Of a stretch of DNA of 64,000 nucleotides, positions 43,709 to 53,205 are shown in pieces. How positions within the stretch are numbered: the stretch's first letter is position 1; the number at the start of each line of letters is the position of its first letter. The stretch is taken from contig CANARY010000005.1 in NCBI GenBank assembly GCA_947364235.1, positions 1 to 64,000 of the forward strand, read 5' to 3'. This DNA comes from an uncultured Candidatus Melainabacteria bacterium. GTDB taxonomy: Bacteria; Cyanobacteriota; Vampirovibrionia; Gastranaerophilales; Gastranaerophilaceae. The notes beneath the pieces are model-generated. The model was not told where the DNA came from. It was given only the letters and a program-made list of their open reading frames with translations, and ran no database searches. The position numbers were made by a program, and so were the translations under genes.

Positions 43709-45418
43709 TTGTCTACAAGTATTGATTATTTTGATTATATACGCATAAGCATCGCTTCACCTGAAAGAATTTTGAAGTGGTCTTACGGCGAGGTTACAAA
43801 ACCTGAAACGATTAACTATAGAACTTTAAAACCTGAAAGAGACGGTTTGTTCTGCGAAAGAATTTTTGGACCTACAAAGGACTGGGAATGCTATTGCGGA
43901 AAATACAAAAGAGTTCGTCATAAAGGTATCATCTGCGAAAGATGCGGCGTTGAAGTTACAGATTCTAAAGTAAGACGTCACAGAATGGGACACATTAAGC
44001 TTGCTGCTCCTGTTTCTCATATCTGGTTCTTAAAAGGTATTCCTTCTTACTTAGGTTTGCTTCTTGATATGACTTTGAAAGACTTAGAACAGGTTATTTA
44101 TTTCAATAATTATGTTGTAATTGACCCTGCTGACAGTCCTTTCAAAAAGTTCCAGCTTCTTTCAGAAGAAGAATACGAAGACTTCATTATGGAAAATGAA
44201 GAATCTAAATTAGAAGTTGGTATTGGTGCTGAGGCAATCAAGAAGTTACTTGGTGAAATCAAGGTTGTTGAGCTTGCTGATGAAATCAGAAACGAGCTTG
44301 CCGGCGGAGTTTCTTCTGTACAGAAGAAAGGTAAATTAATCAAGAGATTAAGATTGCTTGATTCTTTGATTTCATCTGATACAGATCCAACTTGGATGGT
44401 AATGGATGTACTTCCTGTAACTCCTCCTGATTTAAGACCAATGGTTCAATTAGACGGCGGCAGATTTGCAACTTCTGATTTGAACGATTTATATAGAAGA
44501 GTTATCAATAGAAACAATCGTTTACAGAGACTTCTGGAAATGGGTGCACCTGAAATTATCGTAAGAAACGAAAAACGTATGCTTCAGGAAGCTGTTGATG
44601 CTCTAATTGATAACGGAAGACGCGGCAGAACTGTTGTTGGTCCGAATAACAGAGCATTGAAATCTTTATCTAATATTATTGAAGGTAAACAAGGTCGTTT
44701 CCGTCAAAACTTATTAGGTAAACGTGTTGACTATTCAGGTCGTTCAGTAATTGTAGTTGGTCCAAAATTGAAATTGAACCAGTGCGGTTTGCCGAAAGAA
44801 ATGGCAATTGAGTTATTCAAGCCGTTTGTTGTAAATAAATTAATTGAAAGAGGTTTCGTACAAAATATCAAATCAGCTAAGAAGATGATTGAAAGATCTG
44901 ATGCTAAGGTTTGGGATATTTTGGAAGAAATTATTGATGGACATCCGGTAATGCTCAACCGTGCTCCGACCCTTCACAGACTTGGTATTCAGGCATTTGA
45001 ACCTAAATTGGTAGAAGGTCGTGCAATTCAGCTTCACCCTCTTGTATGTACAGCGTTTAACGCCGACTTCGATGGTGACCAGATGGCTGTTCACGTTCCG
45101 CTTTCAATAGAAGCTCAAACAGAAGCTAGAATGCTTATGTTAGCTACAAATAATATTTTGGCTCCGGCTAACGGTAAGCCAATCATCACTCACTCACAAG
45201 ATATGGTTCTTGGTCTTTATTACTTAACAATTTTGAAGAACCCTGAACAAGAAGTGAAAGGATATTTCTATAACTTTGCAGACGCTATTTCTGCTCTGGA
45301 AGCTAAGATTATCACTCTTCATGATAAGATTGTGGTTCGTGATGAAAAAGGCAAGAGAATAGAAACTACTGTTGGTAGAATTATATTCAACGAAGCTGTT
45401 AGAAAAGCATTGGCTTAG
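43709..45418 (+). CDS. rpoC1: RNA polymerase gamma subunit (N-terminal part of beta-prime)
   Basis: This 569-residue protein starts at TTG after a clear AAGGAG. It is the separate N-terminal half of beta-prime found in cyanobacteria and plastids. Visible are the zinc site CYCG...CERCG and the active-site magnesium motif NADFDGD with Asp453, Asp455 and Asp457. It ends after the [11 protein letters not shown] region, and rpoC2 continues the chain. It is somewhat shorter than typical cyanobacterial RpoC1. Confidence 0.97.
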   Translation: MSTSIDYFDYIRISIASPERILKWSYGEVTKPETINYRTLKPERDGLFCERIFGPTKDWECYCGKYKRVRHKGIICERCGVEVTDSKVRRHRMGHIKLAAPVSHIWFLKGIPSYLGLLLDMTLKDLEQVIYFNNYVVIDPADSPFKKFQLLSEEEYEDFIMENEESKLEVGIGAEAIKKLLGEIKVVELADEIRNELAGGVSSVQKKGKLIKRLRLLDSLISSDTDPTWMVMDVLPVTPPDLRPMVQLDGGRFATSDLNDLYRRVINRNNRLQRLLEMGAPEIIVRNEKRMLQEAVDALIDNGRRGRTVVGPNNRALKSLSNIIEGKQGRFRQNLLGKRVDYSGRSVIVVGPKLKLNQCGLPKEMAIELFKPFVVNKLIERGFVQNIKSAKKMIERSDAKVWDILEEIIDGHPVMLNRAPTLHRLGIQAFEPKLVEGRAIQLHPLVCTAFNADFDGDQMAVHVPLSIEAQTEARMLMLATNNILAPANGKPIITHSQDMVLGLYYLTILKNPEQEVKGYFYNFADAISALEAKIITLHDKIVVRDEKGKRIETTVGRIIFNEAVRKALA

Positions 45419-45462
45419 GGTTAAACTTAAGTAGAAAAAGAGAAATTGAGGAAAATATAAAG

Positions 45463-48400
45463 ATGGAAAATACTTATACACATGCAAAAACTCAATCCTT
45501 AGATTTTATCAATAAACAAATGGATAAAAAAGGTTTGAATAAGCTGCTTGCTCAGATTTATCTTGAATTCGGCGGAGCTAAAACTGCAGAGCTTGCGGAT
45601 ACTCTTAAGAATTTAGGATACAGATATGCAACAAAATCCGGCGTAACGATTTCTATCGCAGACCTTACAGTTCCTGATTCAAAGCAAGAATTGTTAAAAG
45701 AAGCAGAACAAGAAATTGAAAAATCTACAAACAGATATTTAAAAGGTGAAATTACAGAAGTTGAAAGATACACAAAGGTTATCGATACTTGGTCAGAAAC
45801 AACAGCAAAGCTTACTGAACAAGTTGTAGACAACTTCGATAGATTAAACCCTGTTTATATGATGGCATTCTCCGGAGCGAGAGGTAATTTGTCTCAGGTA
45901 TCACAGCTGGTTGGTATGAGAGGTTTGATGGCAGATGCGCAAGGTCAAATTATCGACTTGCCGATTACTTCAAACTTTAAAGAAGGCTTGTCTGTAACTG
46001 AATACATCATTTCTTCTTACGGTGCAAGAAAAGGGCTTGTTGATACAGCGTTAAAAACAGCTGACTCAGGTTATTTGACAAGACGTCTTGTTGACGTTGC
46101 TCAAGATGTTATCATTCGCGATGCAGATTGCGGCGGTGATAAATATATCAACATGAAACCTATTTGCGATGGTGACAATATTATTGTTCCGCTTATTGAT
46201 AGATTACTTGGCAGAACTGTTGCTCAAGATGTATTTGATACTGATGGTACAACATTGCTTGTTGCAAAAGATACAACAATGGATAGAAATGATATCAAGA
46301 AAATATCTCACTTGAACTTGCAAGAGCTAAAAGTTCGTTCAGGTTTAACTTGCGGACTTGAATATGGTGTTTGCCAAAAGTGTTATGGCTGGGCAATGAC
46401 AACTCAAAAACTTGTTGATGTTGGTGAAGCAATTGGTATTATAGCAGCTCAGTCAATCGGTGAGCCTGGAACTCAGTTAACAATGAGAACTTTCCACACA
46501 GGCGGTGCGGTTGGTGTAAAAGAAGCTACAAAAGAAATTCACGCAAATGAAGCGGGTACTGTTGAATCTAAGCTTAAAACAAGAGAACTTAGAACACGTC
46601 ACGGGGATGTTGTTAGAGTTTCTATTTATGAAGCTGATATTGACGTTAAGGGTTCTAAAAAGTCAACTTCTTATCACATACCAGCTGGTGCAACAGTATT
46701 CTTTGAAGATGGCATGAAAGTTGAAAAGAACTTTAAGCTTGCTGAATTCAGACCATCATCAAATGATGCAGGCCGTTTGACAGAAAAAGCTACAAAAGAT
46801 ATTAATGCTGATATGTCAGGTATGGTATTGTTTGAAGATTTTGTTGCTGATGAGAAAAAAGACAGACAAGGTAATATTTCTAGAACTGCTAATAAAAATG
46901 GTATAGTATGGATTATCGGCGGTGATGTTTATAACTTACCGGGCGGTTCAAAAGTTCTTGTATCTGATGAGCAGAAAGTTAAATCAGGCGATCGCTTAGC
47001 AGAAACATTAATGATATCTGAGCATGGCGGAGAAGTTCGTTATTCAGAAGATTTAGTTGTTGAAGCAGTTAAATCAGGTAAAAATACAATTAATAAAATT
47101 GTTCAAGGTAAAGAAATTACAATTGTAATTGCATCTTTAACTCCTGCTAATGCTAGTTTCGAGCAAACTAAAAAAGAACAATTGTGGACTGTTAAAAATT
47201 CTGATGAAAAATATATCGTTAAAGCTCCAATTGATACAACTGTTGAAAATGGTATGATTATTGCTGAGCTGGTTGATGATGAATGTTCAGTATCTTCATC
47301 AGGTGAAATTAAGTATGTTGATATTGAAGTTGATGATAATCAAATTGTTACAACTCCTGGACATATTGTATTTGTACCGGAAGAAGTTCATCAAATAAAT
47401 AAAGATTCTTCATTAAAAATGGTTGATAACGGTACATTTGTAACTGCAGGTACTGAGGTTGTGAAAGACGTATATTGTCATATTGATGGTATTGTTGAGT
47501 TTAAAGAATTCAATGAAGTTATCCATGAAGTTACAATCAGACCTGGTGAAGTTCATACGTTAGCAAATATTTCTGAGCTTAAAGTTGAAGAAGGTGCAGT
47601 TATTGAAGCTGGTACTACTATTGCAAAAGGAATCAAAGCAAAAGAAACTTCAATTGTTACAGTTATGGAAATGGATTTTGATGATTTGGATATCGATGAT
47701 TTGGATGAAGAAATTGATGCAGCTTCATTAGAAGAAGAATCATTAGAAGATAAACCGGTACAAATCCTTGTAAGACCAGTTCAACCGATGTTTATTGAAC
47801 CAAAAGATGTTAACATTGGATTTGATACAACAGATGCATTAATCAATATTGTTCCTGTAACTCAGCTTCAATATAAAGATGGTGCAAGAGTAAGAAACTT
47901 AGATGGTGCAACATTAACAAGAACATCTTTAGTTCTTCAAATGCAAGGTTACTTGTCACACCTTAAAGGGCTTGTAGAACTTGATGAAAAGGGTGAATTG
48001 AAAATTGTTGTACTTGAAACATTAATCGTCCGTCGTGAGTTAGAAGGTAATTCTAAAATGAATAGCTCATTACAGACTGAATTACTTGTTGAAAATGGTC
48101 AAGTTATTGCTCCTAAGACTCCAATTGCAAAAACAGAAGTTCTTGCGTTGAATGACGGGGTTGCTTCAATTAAAGGTGATGTAACAGAATCAAGAAGATT
48201 ACTTTTGAACTGTGAAAACTTTGAAACAGTAATCGAAACTAAGTCAAAACCATCCGTTAAGAAAGGTGATTTTATTAAACTTGATACAGTTGTTGCAGAA
48301 TCTGGCGAAACTGCTTCTGTTTCAGGTAAGATTGTAGATGTATCTGCAAAATCTGTAACAATCAGAAACGGTCGTCCTTACTTAATCAGCCCAGGTACAA

Positions 48401-49320
48401 TGTTACAGGTAGAAGAAGGTTCTCTGGTACTTAGAGGTGATATGCTTGCTACATTAGTATTTGAAAGAGAAAAAACAGGCGATATCGTTCAAGGTCTTCC
48501 GAGAGTTGAAGAGCTTCTAGAAGCAAGAAAACCTAAGGATTGTGCTATTTTAGCAGAAGCTGATGGTGTTGCTGAAATTGAAATTGAAGACGATGTTCCT
48601 AGATTATTCTTAGCTGCTGAAGGCGGAAGCAGAACTGAAATCAAGTTTGCAATTGACGCAAGTATTGTTGTTCAGAACAAGCAAAAGATTAAGAAAGGTC
48701 AGCCGTTAACAAGCGGTCCTCTTAATCCGCATGACGTAATAAGACTTTGCGGACCAGAAGAAGCTCAGCAGTATTTGGTAGACGAAGTTCAACGTGTATA
48801 TCGTTCTCAAGGTGTAGAAATTGCTGATAAACATATTGAAATTATTGTACGTCAAATGACTAAGAAAGTTCGAGTAGTTGATTCTGGTGATACTAATTTA
48901 TTGCCAGGTGAATTGGTTGAAGTTCAAACTTTTGAAAATGAAAATAAAGCAGTAAAAGAACATGATGGTCAAGAAGCAACTTGTGAATACATGTTGTTAG
49001 GTATAACAAAAGCTTCATTGAATACAGAAAGCTTTATTTCAGCAGCTTCATTCCAGGAAACTACAAGAATCTTAACAGAAGCAGCTGTAGATGGTAAGAA
49101 AGACTTATTAAGAGGTTTGAAAGAAAACGTTATTATTGGTCGTTTGATACCTGCAGGTACTGGTTTCCATCACTTGTCTAATGCAAATGAAGAACGTGAT
49201 AGAGAAGCTCAAAAACGTGCAGCTCAAAGAAATCAGGCAAGAAAACCTGCTGCAATTTTAGAAGAAATTGAAGGCATGTTTGGCGCTCCTGAAATCACAG
49301 AAGCATCTGAAGAAGAATAA
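45463..49320 (+). CDS. rpoC2: RNA polymerase beta-prime subunit (C-terminal part)
   Basis: This 1,285-residue protein carries the second half of beta-prime. Early blocks are FSGARGNLSQVSQLVGMRGLM and the zinc-binding CGLEYGVCQKC. The trigger loop is interrupted after FHTGGAVG (about residue 351) by an insertion to about residue 1005, where GDIVQGLPRVEELLEARKP resumes the normal chain. This matches the SI3 insertion of cyanobacteria. Within it, residues about 735-765 are a Glu/Asp-rich strip (MDFDDLDIDDLDEEIDAASLEEE). A terminator follows the stop. Confidence 0.97.
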   Translation: MENTYTHAKTQSLDFINKQMDKKGLNKLLAQIYLEFGGAKTAELADTLKNLGYRYATKSGVTISIADLTVPDSKQELLKEAEQEIEKSTNRYLKGEITEVERYTKVIDTWSETTAKLTEQVVDNFDRLNPVYMMAFSGARGNLSQVSQLVGMRGLMADAQGQIIDLPITSNFKEGLSVTEYIISSYGARKGLVDTALKTADSGYLTRRLVDVAQDVIIRDADCGGDKYINMKPICDGDNIIVPLIDRLLGRTVAQDVFDTDGTTLLVAKDTTMDRNDIKKISHLNLQELKVRSGLTCGLEYGVCQKCYGWAMTTQKLVDVGEAIGIIAAQSIGEPGTQLTMRTFHTGGAVGVKEATKEIHANEAGTVESKLKTRELRTRHGDVVRVSIYEADIDVKGSKKSTSYHIPAGATVFFEDGMKVEKNFKLAEFRPSSNDAGRLTEKATKDINADMSGMVLFEDFVADEKKDRQGNISRTANKNGIVWIIGGDVYNLPGGSKVLVSDEQKVKSGDRLAETLMISEHGGEVRYSEDLVVEAVKSGKNTINKIVQGKEITIVIASLTPANASFEQTKKEQLWTVKNSDEKYIVKAPIDTTVENGMIIAELVDDECSVSSSGEIKYVDIEVDDNQIVTTPGHIVFVPEEVHQINKDSSLKMVDNGTFVTAGTEVVKDVYCHIDGIVEFKEFNEVIHEVTIRPGEVHTLANISELKVEEGAVIEAGTTIAKGIKAKETSIVTVMEMDFDDLDIDDLDEEIDAASLEEESLEDKPVQILVRPVQPMFIEPKDVNIGFDTTDALINIVPVTQLQYKDGARVRNLDGATLTRTSLVLQMQGYLSHLKGLVELDEKGELKIVVLETLIVRRELEGNSKMNSSLQTELLVENGQVIAPKTPIAKTEVLALNDGVASIKGDVTESRRLLLNCENFETVIETKSKPSVKKGDFIKLDTVVAESGETASVSGKIVDVSAKSVTIRNGRPYLISPGTMLQVEEGSLVLRGDMLATLVFEREKTGDIVQGLPRVEELLEARKPKDCAILAEADGVAEIEIEDDVPRLFLAAEGGSRTEIKFAIDASIVVQNKQKIKKGQPLTSGPLNPHDVIRLCGPEEAQQYLVDEVQRVYRSQGVEIADKHIEIIVRQMTKKVRVVDSGDTNLLPGELVEVQTFENENKAVKEHDGQEATCEYMLLGITKASLNTESFISAASFQETTRILTEAAVDGKKDLLRGLKENVIIGRLIPAGTGFHHLSNANEERDREAQKRAAQRNQARKPAAILEEIEGMFGAPEITEASEEE

Positions 49321-49344
49321 GATAAATTATATTTTTACTGAAAG

Positions 49345-49374
49345 AGGCGCAGGGTGAAAATTCTGCGCCTTTTT
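49345..49374 (+). terminator. Intrinsic terminator after rpoC2
   Basis: AGGCGCAG (49345-49352) pairs with CTGCGCCT (49363-49370), with a 10-base loop and four T residues. It ends the rpoB-rpoC1-rpoC2 unit before the trigger factor gene. Confidence 0.85.
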
Positions 49375-49454
49375 ATTATTCTTTCCCCATTTACTTTGTC
49401 ATCTGTTTGTAGTAGTTTAAAAGGGTGAATAATATTAGAAAAGAGGATAAATAA

Positions 49455-50747
49455 ATGAAAACAACTATTGAGAGACAGTCTGAAAATATCGTAAAAGTTG
49501 ATATTGAAGTTCCAGCAAAAGATGCTGTCAATTATTACAACAATGCAGCTAAAAGATTAGCACAGTATGTAAATATTCCTGGTTTTAGAAAAGGAAAAGC
49601 TCCAAGAAATATTGTTGAGCAAAATATTGGTGAAGAAAGAATCAAACATGAAGCATTAGAAGGTGCTTTACCTAAGATTTTTTCAGAAGTTATTAAAGAA
49701 AATGAATTTGATGTTGTTGCTCAGCCATACGTTGAATCTTACGACTATAAAATTGGAGAAGATTTAAAGATTGTTGCTAAGATTGAGCTTAGACCAGAAG
49801 TTACTTTAGGTGAATACAAAGGTTTAACTCTTGAAGTTGACGCTTATAAAACTCCTGAAGATGCTATGCAGAAATCTATTGATGGTCTTTTGCAGCAGCA
49901 CGCTTCAACCCTTGTTGTTACAGATAGAAAAACTCAAAACACTGATACAATCGTGTTTGATTTTGAAGGTTTTTCTAATGGAGAGAAAATAGAACACGGT
50001 GATGCTAAAAACTTTACTTTGGATTTAGCTAACTCAAGCTTTATCCCTGGTTTTGCCGAACAGCTTGCAGATAGACCTCTTGGTGAAGAATTTGAAATTA
50101 ATGTTACTTTCCCTGAAGAATATCATGAAAAGAAATTAGCAGGTCAGCCGGCTGTGTTCAAATGCAAAATCAATGAAATCAGAACAAAAGTTATGCCTGA
50201 GCTTACAGATGAGTTTGTTCAAAAAGTTGGACCATTTAAAACTGTTGATGAGTTGAAAGCTGATATTCAGAAATATTTAGATCAGCAGAAAGAAGATATC
50301 GACAGAACTAACTCAGAAAAAGCTATTTTTGAAAAGGTTACTTCTGAAGCTAAAGTTGAAATTCAGCAATCAATGATTGATAGAGAAGCAGACCAGCTTG
50401 TTGAAGAATATAAACAAAAATTAGGTATGCAAGGTTTTTCTTGGGAGCAGGCTGTAGAAGCTCAAGGATATGATAATATTATGAATAGCTTAAAAGAGGA
50501 TGCAGCTGTAAGAGTTAAGAATTCTTTAGTAATTGATCAGATTGCAAAAGCTGAAAATATTGTTGTTTCTCAAGCTGAGTTCGGAGCTAAACTTTCTGAA
50601 ATCGGACGCATGTACCAGATTGATACACCTACTATGATTAAGCAGTTATCACAGACTCCAGGCGTGTTTAATGCTATTTCTCAACAAGCATTGAATGAAA
50701 AAGTAACTCAGTTCTTAGCTGAAAATAACAAAGTTAATTTAAAATAG
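49455..50747 (+). CDS. tig: Trigger factor
   Basis: This 430-residue ribosome-associated chaperone has the N-terminal ribosome-binding signature FRKGKAPRNIVEQ, an FKBP-type prolyl isomerase domain (about 155-240, FVFDFEGF-type strands and NSSFIPGFAEQL) and a helical C-terminal cradle. The ribosome site is GAGGATAA. clpP and clpX, its common neighbours, do not follow; instead the convergent DUF3326 gene overlaps its 3' end by 14 bases. Confidence 0.95.
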   Translation: MKTTIERQSENIVKVDIEVPAKDAVNYYNNAAKRLAQYVNIPGFRKGKAPRNIVEQNIGEERIKHEALEGALPKIFSEVIKENEFDVVAQPYVESYDYKIGEDLKIVAKIELRPEVTLGEYKGLTLEVDAYKTPEDAMQKSIDGLLQQHASTLVVTDRKTQNTDTIVFDFEGFSNGEKIEHGDAKNFTLDLANSSFIPGFAEQLADRPLGEEFEINVTFPEEYHEKKLAGQPAVFKCKINEIRTKVMPELTDEFVQKVGPFKTVDELKADIQKYLDQQKEDIDRTNSEKAIFEKVTSEAKVEIQQSMIDREADQLVEEYKQKLGMQGFSWEQAVEAQGYDNIMNSLKEDAAVRVKNSLVIDQIAKAENIVVSQAEFGAKLSEIGRMYQIDTPTMIKQLSQTPGVFNAISQQALNEKVTQFLAENNKVNLK

Positions 50748-51681
50748 TAAGTAGTTCTTTGTAACTATTAATACTAATGCAATTATTAGAAAAGATTTCG
50801 GGAGTGACATTCAGTACACTCTCGTTTTCTTTTACTGCATAAACAGGTTTACCGAGTTTAATCATTTCTAAAACTGGTATTGCGCCAAGAGCGTTATACG
50901 GCATAATAAGAAAATCAACATCATTTACACTTATTTTTCCGTGTTTTTCAAGTCTTGGAGCTTGTGACAAACCCAAAAGAATACAAGGTAAAAATGTAGG
51001 AGTAATATACTCAGCAGAGCACCTTTTATCTACAATTTCTGTAGAAATGCTTATATCAGAAAATGCAGGAGCATGAGCACAAGGAATTTTGAATTCTTTG
51101 GAAATATAATGTGAAATTATTGCTTCAACTCCTCCAACTGGATCAACTCCGACTCCACTTGCGTAATCATCACCCTGCTCATCAGGGAAATGGCAGACTA
51201 TTGCAATTGCTTCAGCTCCTTTATTAATGAGTTTTTGCGCAGCTTTTTTTAATGTTTCAATGTTCTTAACATTCCCCATTGAAGCACCTGATTTATCAAC
51301 AAAAAATTCAACCCCGACTTCTTCATCAGTAATTTCATAAGCGCAGATATTAACTCCATAAACTGTTTCAACTGCATTCATTGTATTTATGTGTACGTTC
51401 AAGACAGGCTGTGAAATGGATTTGTCAAAAATTACACCTATTTTATTTTTTATTGATGGAGTTAAATTTAATTTACCTCTGAAAAATTCATCAAGAGAAT
51501 ATCCTTCAATATAGAGCATGTTTTCTGTTATTCCGGAAAAACACGCTGCATTTACTACATTAGGATTTACTATTAAGTTGTATTTTGAAGCAAATTTACG
51601 TGCCCAGAAACTTGCATCTCCTGCAAATCCGCCAATAGATGCTCCTATACCCGTTGGAATTATAAATGCGCCTGTTTTCAT
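50734..51681 (-). CDS. DUF3326 family protein
   Basis: This 315-residue protein begins FIIPTGIGASIGGFAGDA, the signature of DUF3326, a family known from cyanobacteria and plants. Other conserved parts are NPNVVNAACFSG, YIEGYSLDEF and GVGVDPVGGVEAIISH. It appears cytoplasmic. The function is unknown to me. TATAAT ends 6 bases before the ATG with no ribosome site, another leaderless candidate. Confidence 0.85.
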   Translation of the reverse strand: MKTGAFIIPTGIGASIGGFAGDASFWARKFASKYNLIVNPNVVNAACFSGITENMLYIEGYSLDEFFRGKLNLTPSIKNKIGVIFDKSISQPVLNVHINTMNAVETVYGVNICAYEITDEEVGVEFFVDKSGASMGNVKNIETLKKAAQKLINKGAEAIAIVCHFPDEQGDDYASGVGVDPVGGVEAIISHYISKEFKIPCAHAPAFSDISISTEIVDKRCSAEYITPTFLPCILLGLSQAPRLEKHGKISVNDVDFLIMPYNALGAIPVLEMIKLGKPVYAVKENESVLNVTPEIFSNNCISINSYKELLTILN

Positions 51682-51687
51682 AGGCTA

Positions 51688-51693
51688 ATTATA
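51688..51693 (-). promoter_or_regulatory. -10 box of the DUF3326 gene, leaderless arrangement
   Basis: On the minus strand TATAAT ends exactly 6 bases before the ATG at 51681. A second TATACT overlaps it just upstream. No convincing -35. Confidence 0.5.
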
Positions 51694-51762
51694 GTATAAT
51701 CTTGCAAAATATTCTACTCTATTGTAAAATTATAAGTATGATTTAAAGGTATATGAGAGTAA

Positions 51763-53100
51763 ATGGACCTGACAGACTTTTTAATTAATATTTTTATAAT
51801 TTTATTTTTACTTTTTATTAATGCCTTTTTCGTTGCTGCAGAGTTTTCTCTGGTAAAGGTACGTAAAACGCGTTTAGAGCAGCTTTGTAATGAAGGTAAT
51901 TCTAATGCAAAAAAAGCGATGAAACTGGTTAATGATGTAAATAGAATGCTTGCTGCTGCACAATTAGGAGTTACTATTGCAAGTATTGCTTTAGGATGGG
52001 TTGCAGAGTCAACTATTGTACAAATAATTGAACCTGTGATAAATTTCTTTGCTCACGGTGCAATATCAGCCCATATTGTGGCTGTTCCGATTTCATTTGT
52101 GTTGGTAACTTATTTCCATGTGCTTGTAGGTGAGCAGCTGCCAAAATGTATTTCTCTAAGACATCCTGAGACAATATCTCTGTTAATTGCAGCTCCAATG
52201 GATGTTTTTATAACTTTGTTTAAGCCATTTGTTTGGTTTATGGAAGTTTCAGGCAATAAGCTTTTGTCTGCTTGTAATGCTAACTCAGAAGATGCTTCGC
52301 TTGCGCATTCAACTGAAGAATTGGATATGCTTGTAGATGCAAGCTATAACGAAGGAGTGCTGAATGAAACTGAAGCTGAAATGCTTCATAACATGTTTAA
52401 ATTTTCTGATTTGATGGCAAAACAGGTTATGCTTCCAAGAACAGATATGGTTTGTATTCCTAATGATATAAATTATGAAGAGTTGAATAAAGTTGCTCTT
52501 GAGAATCAATATACTAGATATCCTGTTTATGAAGAAAATATTGATAAAATTTTAGGGTTTATTCATGTAAAAGATTTATATTCTCTTGCAATGACAAAAG
52601 AGGATTATTCTATTAATAAGCTCATAAGACCGTTAATACTTATTCCTGAGACAATGACTCTGGACAATTTAATCATTGAGTTTAAAAAGCGTCATTGCCA
52701 GATTGCTGTAGTTATTGATGAATTTGGCGGTACATCTGGTTTAATAACTCTTGAAGATGTTCTTGAAGAAATCATTGGTGATGTTCAAGATGAATTTGAT
52801 GAAGAAGTTGAAGCTGATATAAAAGAAATTGGTGAAAATTTGTATATTGCAAATGCGATGATGCGAATTGACGAAGTTGTTGAATTCTTTGATTTAAATG
52901 AATCTTTGTTTGAAGAAGATGATGTTGAAACTATTGCAGGGCTTGTTGTTAAGCTTTTAGGCAGAATTGCTGAAGTAGGAGATTCTGTTTCTTTTAACGG
53001 GCTTGTATTTACTGTAAATGAAGTCGATGGAGCAAGAATTACTAAGCTTCAAATTTACTGCGAACCTATTGCTGAGGCAGAAGATTCAGAAGAAGCTTAA
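51763..53100 (+). CDS. HlyC/CorC (CNNM-CBS) family transporter
   Basis: This 445-residue protein has an N-terminal CNNM membrane domain with four helices (FFVAAEFSLVKVRKTRLEQL, NRMLAAAQLGVTIASIALGW) and a pair of CBS domains with PRTDMV and YPVYEENIDKILGFIHVKDL. A C-terminal CorC-HlyC domain starts near EIIGDVQDEFDEE. Members are linked to magnesium or other ion export. It stands alone in the plus orientation. Confidence 0.92.
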   Translation: MDLTDFLINIFIILFLLFINAFFVAAEFSLVKVRKTRLEQLCNEGNSNAKKAMKLVNDVNRMLAAAQLGVTIASIALGWVAESTIVQIIEPVINFFAHGAISAHIVAVPISFVLVTYFHVLVGEQLPKCISLRHPETISLLIAAPMDVFITLFKPFVWFMEVSGNKLLSACNANSEDASLAHSTEELDMLVDASYNEGVLNETEAEMLHNMFKFSDLMAKQVMLPRTDMVCIPNDINYEELNKVALENQYTRYPVYEENIDKILGFIHVKDLYSLAMTKEDYSINKLIRPLILIPETMTLDNLIIEFKKRHCQIAVVIDEFGGTSGLITLEDVLEEIIGDVQDEFDEEVEADIKEIGENLYIANAMMRIDEVVEFFDLNESLFEEDDVETIAGLVVKLLGRIAEVGDSVSFNGLVFTVNEVDGARITKLQIYCEPIAEAEDSEEA

Positions 53101-53205
53101 TTGTAAAAAAATGTAAAGAATTTTCTATAATTCTGAAATTTGTTATACCCCAGTGACTTTATATAAATACAGTGTGTTTATAATAGTGTTGTAAAGGTTT
53201 ATTCT

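Noticed and set aside
43709-45463. Frameshift or nonsense mutation splitting rpoC
   Set aside because: Both halves have their own ribosome sites, the split point matches the cyanobacterial rpoC1/rpoC2 border and both have complete domains, so the split is genuine.
53114-53140. TAAAGAAT followed by TCTGAAAT as a fourth internal sigma-28 promoter
   Set aside because: The spacer is 10 bases and the -10 lacks GCCG, so the match is too weak.
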